Positions 43,424 through 53,283 of a DNA stretch of 64,000 nucleotides are shown one piece after another. Position 1 is the first letter of the stretch. Each line of letters opens with the position of its first letter. The stretch is from Polydactylus sextarius (lineage: Eukaryota > Chordata > Actinopteri > Polynemidae), in the NCBI GenBank assembly GCA_016801845.1, contig CM028919.1, forward strand, positions 6,317,001 to 6,381,000. The letters are read 5' to 3'. The notes under the pieces were generated by a model that was not told the DNA's origin, ran no database searches, and worked only from the letters and a program-made list of their open reading frames with translations. The translations under genes and the position numbers were made by a program.

Positions 43424-46400
43424 TCAGAGCCAGTCGCTCTGCTCCACTGCAGTGTCGCAGTCCAGCAGTTCATCCTGCTCTGCAGGAGCAGCTTCAACGT
43501 CCGAATCTGGATTTTCTGCCGGCGTCTGGGCTTCATCGTGTTTCTGTATACGTACCTGAAATGGCACGTGAACTAGAATGTCAGACGCTATCTCACATTT
43601 GTGATCTCAGACAAGCAAATGAACTTTGGAATACGTTTATTACTATTAAAGAAGGTTTAGAAGAGGATATTACTGTTAACTACCAGCGTCCACACTCAGT
43701 CTCAGTAGAAAGTAGCAGATAAAATGCAATACAATAAAATCAGCCCAAACAGGTTTTTCTCCTTCTAGGTTATATTTCCATATCATGAGGCTTTTTTTTG
43801 TGTCAAAAAAACCTTGTTAAAATGTGTGTGGCTAATGATATTCAGTGTGTTACAGTAAAAACAACAATTCTGTTGCAACGTTGATACAGTGCTTACTACT
43901 ACTACATATGAAAGGACCTGAGATGACAAACACAATAACAGTGAATATACTGGGCCCCTTTTCATGGCTTTTCTTTCATTTTACTTCTTTAATTTCACTT
44001 CCAGGATGAAGCCATGTGATCCTGCACTGAGACACTGTGAGAAGAGGGACAGTTACCACACCGCCCTGTTCATGTTTGCCTTGTCAGCAGGTCCAAACCA
44101 CTGGCTTCCATTTGTCTGTATTAAATTCAATGTCACGTTGCTATTTGTAGATAGAATAAAGCCAGGTCAGTTCTCTGTTAAAATTTGGTCTTGAGCTAAC
44201 GTTTATTATTGCTGTTAAATTACTCCTCACTTTTATATAAGATTGATAATAGTTTCTCAGTAATGTTATCAGTTTTTCAGCGCAGTATGTACAGTATAGT
44301 AGCACTGTCAAACAGGAAGGTGATGACTTGTCGAACCTTGTGCCTTTTTGTTTTTGCCGAGCAGGTTTTTCTTAAATGTCAACTTTTTTTTTATTTGTTT
44401 TGCTATAATTTGATACCTACGGGCGGCACAACCCAGCAATCTGTACTTTTGCACATTAAAACTGCCTGTGATGATGGTGTGTGGTGGTGGATTACCCTTC
44501 TGGCTTGGAGTGGTTTCCGCCTGCACGGACAGAGGTAGAGGAATGATGTGCAGACAGCGAAGCAGCGGAAGGAGAACACTGTTTCCACCATGGACATCAA
44601 GATAAGAGGCACCCACAGAATTAATGTGGTCGTCTGGTCAACATTGAAAAAGAAATACCAAGTTCAAGTCAAAATGATTAATCAACATTTCTTTTTGTGT
44701 GGCGATTTACTGCCAAAACTGCCAGCGGGTAAATATTTGCATCCAACTTACATAAACACGAGTGGGGTCAAAGGGGCATTCATATGTGATGCTGGAAGAG
44801 CCGAAGTCAATATTATCGAAACGCTTGCAGTGCGTTAGTAGGTCCACGCCTTTACCAATAAAGGCTTTCACCATAGAAATGACCAGGCCCACAGTGGAGG
44901 CGACCGCCAAGAGACCAGCCACGAAGCTGAAGACCAACAGGACCCACTGCTGCAAAGACGACACAACAACACAATGTTTAAGTACCAAAAAAAAAAAACA
45001 CTGAATCTAGTTTGTGAAAGACACATTTCTCCATAAAAGATAATGTGCACTTCTTTGATACGTACAATAAAATGGGTGTGGTAATATAAAGCAGCAAACA
45101 CATCCAACATTTGAATATATGATAAGAAAATTTAAATAATTCAATGACTGAACTAAACTGAGTCTAAATTTCTTACTCATTCAGCAGCTGAACAAACAAG
45201 CTCCAGCTCCTTCTGAACAGACATTATGATAGAATATGATGACACAGAAACTACTTCTGTTAGTATTGACTTAGAGGATGTAGTTTGTTCCAAGTAAGTC
45301 AGCAAGTGATCAACAAACCTTTTTGACATTTGGTGTCTCCATGTTCTCTCTATATATATTTGCCCATATTTCCACTCAACATTCACGCAATCGAAAAACA
45401 AAGGGCAAGTTCTAACAGGAGTCAGACAGAAATGGCAGAGGTGGGTGCTGAATAGAAGAAGGAGAAGGGAACAGTTATTTACCAGGATCCTGTTTTTCTT
45501 GTTTTTGGACAGGACGATGGCTGTAATTCCACTAATAATTCCCTGCGAGACACAAGATGTGACACGTGTTTCACAAATGACACTTAGTAGCAGATGGATG
45601 ACACAATATTACTACGCAAAATTCGTTCTGGGTATTATCTACATCGTCATAAGATAAGGAAGTTCTAACAACAATGTAGTCAATACTTTTTCTGGCTGTT
45701 TGAGGCAACGCCTGCTGACACCTTTAACAAATACATTCAAAGTAAATATCGAATAGTTTGTAAGATCTTCATGCAAATGCTTACCAACAAGCCTGCCACA
45801 ATGGCAATGACATTAGAGATGGCAAAGACCATGGTGCGGGCCTGTTTGTTCACGTTGATGTGCCTGAGCACGGCGCCGTGCACCAACGCTCCGAGAAGAA
45901 AGTTGACATGGCCCACCATCACCAGCCCCAGCCCCATCTTCATCAGGGCTTTGTTGTCCTTGAGGTTGGCAGAGCATAATCCTAGAGCAAGCAGAAATAT
46001 GGTATTTTGAAATTATGATTTAACTCAACTTCAAGCATCAGGATCTCTGCCAAAACCTAAAGGTTAACAAAACTAATTCATTATTAAAATGTAAGCGCAA
46101 CAGCCTGTATTGGGAGGGGAGACATGAGGCTCTAATCCCATATTAGACTATGTAAATAGCAGTTGGACGTCGACTCAGAACAGAACACAAAGTGAAAATA
46201 CAGCATGAGCTGAAGTTTATTTAAATGTGCTCTGAAATACATAGCAAGCTGCACTTGACTGTGTGAGAACTGTGTCGTTGAAGCCGTCGTTGAAGCCGTC
46301 GTTGAAGCGATGTGGTTTCAGCAAAGCGAAGAGGAAGCGGCTCGGTGGTTAAAACACCAGAGCAACTCTCGCGAACTAAAGCAGTTACCACAATTATTCC

Positions 46401-47349
46401 CAACCCCTGCAGAGGGTGGCTGAACGTCACATCCACCGCCTGCTGCGAAACGCTGCAGCTATGGTGACAATTCAAGAGTTGGGGTCTGAGGGGGATTGTG
46501 TTGCACTGTTTTGTTTCCTTTTTGTTCGCTCCTTCATGAAAAGGTGAAGCACCCACTCTTTTAAAGTCCACATGAGCCCAAACAGGGACAATAGCAATGG
46601 GTGGGGTGTTCAAACATTCATCAGCACATCTACCTGGCCTGAGGGGTCAGGTAGAGACGCATACTGGAGCCTGATCTGTCTCATTCATTCCTACAGGGGA
46701 GTGATGTGAAAATACTCACAGTGTTTTTGGTCATAATATTGTTTGCTGCCATGTAAGTACAGATCATCATATAGTCATTGTAGTGTACTAACCCTAGAGT
46801 AAAAGCTTTAAGCAACCAAGGCAAAAACCTTATACACACCTACATATATTTATATACATTTTTTTCCTGTAGAGACTACATAAACATCAAATTTTCCTAT
46901 TTTCTAATGTGACATAAAATGATCATGTTATGTTATGATAATTACAAAGGGTCAAGATTCTGCTTAACGATGCTATATGTTCATAATATTAATAGTATGG
47001 GATATATTCTATAGTATGAACCTTTATCTAAACCATCAGCAGCTCATTACCATGAGTCCTGTAAAACAGCTCCCCAGAAAGTTTCACCTTTACTCAAGAG
47101 TTAAACATCAACCTAATGTGAAGCTAAATATCTAACTAAACTAAGCTGATTTACTGATATAATCTAGAAAAGACGCAAAGACATAACGTTGAGTCCCCTC
47201 AGTTAAAACTAGAAGGAAAACATTAAGTTATTTTAAGTCTTTATACGACGGCGCAGACCACGCCTAAAACTTTGTCTTGCAACAAACCCAAGAAGCGTGA
47301 ACTTTCACAGACACAAATATAAACATGTTGACTCACCCATAGAAACCAT
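43424..47349 (-). CDS. tmem54: Transmembrane protein 54
   Basis: Small four-pass membrane protein of the TMEM54/KRTCAP3-like family, function not established. Six coding exons in gene order: 47337-47349, 45785-45981, 45483-45542, 44752-44949, 44496-44633, 43424-43555; 738 nt, 245 residues (human 222). The first exon contributes only MVSM plus one base. Predicted membrane segments: GLGLVMVGHVNFLLGALVHG, then an Ile/Ala/Val-rich segment (ISNVIAIVAGLL joined to GIISGITAIVLS), then WVLLVFSFVAGLLAVASTVG, and a fourth in LILWVPLILMSMVETVFSF. The loop motif CPFDPTR before the fourth segment and the HGAVLRHI motif match human TMEM54. The C-terminus is acidic and cytosolic-looking and ends EQSDWL. Human TMEM54 is also on 1p35, supporting orthology. 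Confidence 0.88.
46273..46308. repeat. Three tandem copies of a 12-bp unit in tmem54 intron 1
   Basis: The unit GTCGTTGAAGCC is repeated three times, the last copy ending GCGA instead of GCCG. It lies in a locally GC-richer part of an otherwise AT-rich intron. Confidence 0.8.
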
Positions 47350-47639
47350 GGTGGAGTTGATGTCCTCTTACCACATACTAATATAAAAACAATATTAAAG
47401 TCATTATTGCTGTTTTGACACAGTGTCTCGTCTGTCTTGATTTCCGCCACTGTCGTCGTTCACCTGCGCGGCGGTTACCTACCGTCTACCTGCACTGAGG
47501 CTCCGCCCCAATGTCGTTGGTTACGTCATATTACCGGAAGCGGAGGCGGAGTAGAATATGATCCAGGACTGTCTGGAAGAAAACAATGCTGCTCTGCAGA
47601 TATTTAACAGGCTACTCACACCAAACCTGATGATATTTC

Positions 47640-48565
47640 AAAATAATGCAGAAGAATAAAAAGTTAGAAGTGGTTCTTTATTATAAATATATTGAGCTTT
47701 TTCTTCAGCCATTCCTTAATTCTTTTTGCTGGGATGTTTAAGGTTATTGTCTTGTTGCATCGACCATTGGATCAACCTTAACTTCTTGTCTAATGATATG
47801 AGGTTTTGCTCAAGGATTCTTTAAGAGATCTCAGAATTCATTGTGACTTTGATTACATGGAGGCGACCAGAGATTAGATCTCGACTCCACCACAATGTTT
47901 CACTGTTGAGACGATGTTCTTTTCATGGAAATTATGGTGTTTTTTTTTTTTTTTTTTTTTTTGCCAAACAGTGATTGTGTCTGAACTCAGTTTTGGTCTC
48001 CTCTGTTCATACATCCGATTTTAAGAAAGCTTCTGGGTTGCTTGGATGCTCTTTGGCAAAGTTGAGACAGGGTAACTTTGCATGTCGAAGCATGAATAAA
48101 ATAATAAAACAACTCTGCAGATCTTAAAGATGTCATTTCTAGGTTGACTTTTAGAAGGGTGCCCACTTGTAGGTAGAGTTGCAATCATGATAAATGCTCT
48201 GCATTTGCAGATTATTTGTCTTACCACAGAAATGAAAGATGTTTGGAAGATGATTTTACAGCTTTCCCCAGACTGATGTGCCATCACTAACTTCCCCCTG
48301 ATATCTTCTGAAAACTCTTTTCACTTAAGCACAATTTATCTGGTATCACTACACTTTGGTCAGTTTAGACTGAATCTAATGTGTTTAATCATTGTGGCTC
48401 AACCTCTTGTCACACATTCATCAAAACACGTATACAGATTTGATAAACCTAACTTTTGGTATATCATATAAAAAACTAGTGTTGATTAAATATGAAAATC
48501 ATAGTAAAACAGTACAATATTCTAAATTGCTGAAGGGCTTCTCATACTTTGAAGCAGCACTGTAG
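47640..48565 (-). mobile_element. Decayed Tc1/mariner-family DNA transposon
   Basis: Read on the minus strand, 48287-48040 gives a helix-turn-helix segment with SVVRQIICK and TLPTSGHPSKSQPRND, matching the Tc1 transposase DNA-binding pattern (LPRSGRPxKxxPR). Around 47750-47690 the frame resembles QQDNxxKHxSKxxxxWL, the DDE-domain region. Between these lies a T20+ tract (47939-47961) and several stops, so the gene is dead. The right edge near 48541-48565 ends CTGTA like a Tc1 inverted terminus, but I could not find a matching left terminus, so the boundaries are approximate. It lies between tmem54 and the ZP gene. Confidence 0.75.
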
Positions 48566-48817
48566 TTACTCAATATCAGATAGCATGATGAATGGTTTTT
48601 AAACTTGCAGTTTACCTTCACCATCATCAATATAATGCCTCTTCCCTTTTCCCATTTTTTTTCTTTAAACATGTACTTATTTAGTTTTTCTTCAATTCTT
48701 CCAGGGTGGAAAGATTAGAATGAAGGAAATGCAACAGGATAAATGGTATATTTTTAAATATAAATGGTATTATTTTAATGAGACTTATTTGTGAATTATT
48801 TTAAATATTAATGTGAC

Positions 48818-49041
48818 CATATAAAGTGCTTCACATCACAAATCACATTCATCCATTCACAGTCTATTCACAAGTATAGTGCTTCTATACATTGAACTTA
48901 TCTACACACGGCTCACACACCAATGAAACAGCCATCAGGGACAATTAGAGGTTCAAAGGCACTTTATCACGTGGACTGGAGGAGCCAGCAATCGAACAAC
49001 TGACCTTCTGATTAATGGATGACTCACTCCACTATGTAATG
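48818..49041 (+). repeat. Teleost dispersed repeat upstream of the ZP gene
   Basis: Contains ATAAAGTGCTTCACATCACA, CATTCATCCATTCACA, CAGCCATCAGGGACAATTAG, GTGGACTGGAGGAGCCAGCA and ACTGACCTTCTGATTAATGG in order. This order of motifs is one I recognise as a very widespread teleost repeat, often recorded as an unclassified or SINE-like element. It is degraded and has no coding capacity. Its right end is about 450 bp before the ZP start codon. Confidence 0.65.
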
Positions 49042-49493
49042 AAAATAAGATCATTTTCAAAAGCAGCATTGTATTACATACACAATCAATTTCATTTTTA
49101 AAGATTACAGCATTAATATCATTAAATCTTGTAAAATTACATCAGAGTTATTTACAATATCCATGGATATAGATAACGACAGGGATTTTGAAGACACCTT
49201 TATGCAAAGTAACTTGCCAGCGCAGGACAACAATAAAGGTCAAGAGACAGTTAAACAAGTAAACAAGTGCTAGATCACAATGAGCAGGTCATGTAAGTGA
49301 GGTAAGTGCTAGTTAGGGAATATCAGAGGAATTAAAAAGCATCACGCTGGTGTCAAGAGTGAAGATTGGAGTATAATTGCGTGTCAGTCTCATTAGCTTG
49401 ATTACTAACACCTGTCCCTGCCGCCTCTGCATGTTATTAATGTCACACCTGTGGAGGGCGGCGATCACAGCTTGGGCCACTTTGAAGTTTACA

Positions 49494-51893
49494 ATGGGGG
49501 TAACGCAGATGTTTCTTTGCATTCTTCTTGGGTGTTTTGTTGCTGTCCAGTCAGTAATAAAAGAGCAAGATGACCCGTTTTTCCACAATTTTCCAGGATT
49601 TTTTGACAACCTCATGCCTTTTGAGAGAAATTTTGATTTCCCTCCCTATGACACCATCTTCAGCTCCTGGCGAACACACAACCCTGAGTTTCACATGCTC
49701 ACTGAATTACCTCCCATCATGAGTTTTCCCAGACTGCGGGTGTTTTGTGATGAATCTAAATTAACCGTGCTGGTTGATAAGAGATCCAATGGCATTGAGC
49801 TGAATGTGGAGGAGATGCAGCTGGGTGATGGCTGCTACAGCAACGGAGAACGGCCAAACCAATTTGTCTTCAATTACAATGTTAATGAGTGTGGAACTAT
49901 ACATGCGGTGAGTTGACCAAATCTTTCCAGTTACATTTATCTCAACTACTTTTTTGTAATATTTTTCTGAACCCTCACTGTCTTTCAGGTACAAAATGGC
50001 TTAACGACGTTCACTAACACACTCCACATGAAACTGAAAAAAACTCTTCCTGCCTGGAGACAAATTCCTTTCACTATGCACATCTCTTGCACCCCAATAA
50101 AGTGAGCTACCAATCTAATAGTAATAATAAAATCTAATAGTATTACAAACTAACCACGCTAAAGATTAATACATATCTTTACAGTTCTTACAATTCAGGC
50201 TTCTTTGCTATGGTGCCTTCTCAGAATGACGAGAGTTATAATATCAAAGCCATGAACCGTGAGTGAAAACCTGATCAAGAAAGATGCTGTTGAGCTGAGT
50301 TTTATTTGTAGGCACAAATATTTTTTTCCTTTTCTGCAGCCTCCTGGACCAGTGCTGCAGAGTCAAGTGTCTATAGAAGAGGTGATGTCATCAACTTTCA
50401 GGTTTCTGCCAAAACCAGGCATGATCAGCAGCTTTTCATACAGTCCTGCTTCGTCTCTGCGTCCCCTGAGCCTCAGACTAAACCACGGCACGCAGTCATA
50501 ATGAATAAAGGGTAAGCAGCCATTATACGGTGTTAATCGTCTCTCTGCTCTTTTGAATAATTTTGTAATTGCCTGACATGCCGTTTATTTCGTATGATAG
50601 GTGCACAGCCCTGTCGGGTTCTCTTCATCCTGTCGTACAGTTTGTGGCCTCCAACAGACGGGATGTGGTTAATTTTGTTGTGAACACTACTTATCTCATA
50701 TCTGAGGTGAGGTTTTTATGAAAAAGGAAAAAGTTTCACCGACAAGTCGATACCTGAGCTCTTATGACCTTGATGAACTTTTGTCTTCTCCCTTTCGAAG
50801 ATGTACATTCACTGCAGTGTGCTCATCTCGAACCAAGGTGTCACTTCTGGCTCCAAATCCTGCAACTACAATGTAATCGAGTCAAGGTAGAGTACTGGTA
50901 CACACACACAAAACTGTACATTGTGACTTTTGTTAACTGATGCTTCAATTGCAGATGGGAAGACATAAGTGGAGACGTTGAGGTGTGTGAGTGCTGTTTG
51001 TCAAAGTGTAAAGGCCCATCAGTCAGATACCTCTCTGAAGGTCAGAACTGAGTGTAAGTACAACAATAGACTTGAGATCTTCTGTCTCTAACTTATTAGC
51101 TTATTATGTCATTTCAGATGCCAAGGCTACTGTCAGTACTGGTCCTTTAGTCTTTGTGGACAAAGTCCCCGAGAAGAATTCTGTCATTTCTGAACCACAA
51201 GAATCGACCACATCCCCTGTTACTAACTGGATGTCTACTGACGCTGCAGTGATGGAGAGCACCATTGTTTCTGGTGCATCTTTATCAAGAGGCAGGTTTG
51301 CTTCTCCAAAGAGTGTAGTAGTTGTGAGTCAGGACCCAGTTGCCAGATTGACCCTCTGGTTACCTGGACAGGAGCAAAACAAAAATGTTATTTCAGAGTT
51401 TGGAGACGATCGGTGGCTGATTCCTTCACAACCTGATAAAATGTCTCTCACAGAAGAACCCCAGACACTAAAGAGGTTTGGAAGATCTGGGATGATGGAC
51501 GCAGACGCTCCACAAGTCGTCAACGACCACAACCGGCTTGACTTCAACCAAGTGGAAGATAAGCTGGCTGAAATGATGCAGGCGGATGCAGCTGTGATGC
51601 CTCAAGAGGAAATGAATGACGCACGGCCAGTAATTCGCTCCAAACTCCAGTTTGTCAAAGGCAAAGATGGGTCACAAACACTGAGCTACGAGGAGGAAGT
51701 GGTGAAACGGCGAGGGGGGAACGATGGGATAGATCCCAGGCAGAAGGGGCTGCAATCAGCATTCCTGGATTTATTGAGGTACCTAAAATTGGATTATTAT
51801 TATTTTTTTAATGTATAATTCCAACTCCAGTTAGTCCAACATCACTAATTTGATTTTTCTCTCGCCCTCAGGAGGCTGAACAAAGCAGAATAA
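49494..51893 (+). CDS. Zona pellucida (ZP3/ZPC-type) domain protein with long C-terminal tail
   Basis: Secreted ZP-module protein, likely a component of the fish egg envelope. Exons: 49494-49907, 49989-50101, 50185-50258, 50340-50511, 50601-50706, 50801-50886, 50955-51040, 51118-51778, 51872-51893; 577 residues. Residues 1-20 (MGVTQMFLCILLGCFVAVQS) form a signal peptide, which is why I start here rather than at the upstream in-frame Met at 49377. The ZP module spans about 83-345, with cysteines at 85, 114 and 132 in ZP-N, an IPFTMHISC segment, an N-glycosylation site (NTT) in ZP-C, and the CECCxxxC cluster typical of ZP3-type proteins. Residues 351-577 are acidic, Cys-free, without a membrane segment, and contain basic KRFGR and VKRR sites. 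It resembles teleost ZPC (zpcx-like) genes, but I am not sure enough for a symbol. The donor at 51041 (GTCAGA) is weak. Confidence 0.85.
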
Positions 51894-51926
51894 TTCAGTC
51901 TGAAGAATTTTCTGATGCTTTAGCTG

Positions 51927-51932
51927 AATAAA
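51927..51932 (+). terminator. Polyadenylation signal of the ZP gene
   Basis: AATAAA in GCTGAATAAAGC, 34 bp after the stop codon. The 3' UTR is therefore very short, as in many egg-envelope genes. Confidence 0.75.
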
Positions 51933-52212
51933 GCTATTTGGAAATGATCCAGTCTTCCTCCTTTTTTATTAATATATTTTTTTTTATTCTACAGTAGTAT
52001 TTATTAGTAAATTACCCCCTGAAAGCTTAAAGCGACCCTGTGTGCGTTTCAGTAGCAGTGTTTTTGTATTCCCACCCAGATGTCGCTGTGGGGAGCTGAG
52101 CTCTGTAGTTGGGACTGTTCAGTGTGCGCTCTCCCTTTTACACCGCATGCTCAGTGTTTTTTCTATCCCAAGTTTGACCCTGGCCACTATTTCCTCCGCA
52201 CTGACACTCTCC

Positions 52213-52252
52213 TATAAAGTGCCCATGCTTTCCTCACGCAGTCTCTTTCCCC
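52213..52252 (+). promoter_or_regulatory. pabpc4 core promoter: TATA box and 5'-TOP start
   Basis: TATAAA at 52213-52218 is followed 30 bp downstream (counting from its first base) by a C at 52243 that begins CTCTTTCCCC. That is the layout of a terminal-oligopyrimidine (TOP) mRNA start, and PABPC mRNAs are known TOP mRNAs controlled by mTOR-LARP1. The predicted leader is 510 nt (52243-52752) if unspliced. A GTGAGT at 52268-52273 could instead act as a 5' UTR donor. Confidence 0.6.
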
Positions 52253-52299
52253 GGCCACAAAACAACCGTGAGTGTCTAACTCACTGTTCTTGAAAAACT

Positions 52300-52445
52300 T
52301 AAAATAAAAATAATATAAAAAATATAAAATCAAATAAAATCCTCATAAAAAACGAGAACCGTAATACTTTAAAAGAAAAAATACGACATTAAAAAAATCG
52401 CAAAACATTAATTTAATAATATTAAAAAAAATAATAAATAAATAG
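52300..52445 (+). promoter_or_regulatory. A-rich element in the predicted pabpc4 5' leader
   Basis: About 61% A between 52321 and 52440, in many short A3-A7 runs, starting about 60 nt after the predicted cap site. Human PABPC1 has an A-rich autoregulatory sequence at a comparable place in its 5' UTR, to which PABP binds to repress its own translation. Function here is inferred from position and composition. Confidence 0.45.
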
Positions 52446-52752
52446 GAGGCCTCGGGCTTAACCCGAAGTTGGCGTCTTTTTGAAAGGAAGAAATACTTCA
52501 GAAGACTTTTTTTCTTTTCTTTTTTTTTTTTTTTTCTTTTCTTTTTTAATCGTGTTTTTTCAGGTTTCGTTGCACGTTGGAGCAGAGAGTCAGCTGTCCA
52601 CGGAGGTGTCTTTATTATAAGAGAATTGAAGCGCAGTTTGGACTCTGAACACATTTCATATCGGCATTTTCTCCGGTTTCCTTTTTTTTTTTTTTTTTTT
52701 TTTTTGTTTTTTGAGGGAAGCCTTCCACACAGTTTTTTTTTTTTGTTAAGAT

Positions 52753-53247
52753 ATGAACACAGCGACGGGGAGTTATCCGATGGCTTCTCTCTACGTTGGC
52801 GACCTGCACCCCGATATCACGGAGGCTATGCTGTATGAGAAATTCAGCCCCGCCGGACCGGTGCTCTCTATTCGGGTATGTCGGGACATGATCACCCGGA
52901 GATCTCTGGGATACGCTTATGTCAACTTCTCTCAACCTGCTGACGGTAAGACATAAACGTGTAATGATGTGTGTGTGTGTGTGTGTGTAACGGCGTGTGT
53001 GACAGTTTGACGCTTCAGTGCATGCTGGTGTAAGCGGCAGATGACAATGTCACCATATGTTTTCAATGTCAGTCCACATGATCGCATGTAAAACCGGTAA
53101 AATGAAATGTGGTTGATATAAGTTTTGTTATTTTCATAATACAATCATACTTCTGCACACTGGTTAGAGCAATCACATGACCCATATAAGCATGTCCCAG
53201 TTCTTGTATACTCCTGGAAATATGTCACTACTATTGTTAAAGCCTCC

Positions 53248-53283
<36 letters not shown>

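Noticed and set aside
49377..49493. Upstream in-frame Met at 49377 as the ZP start
   Set aside because: It would put 39 residues ahead of a clear signal peptide that starts at 49494.
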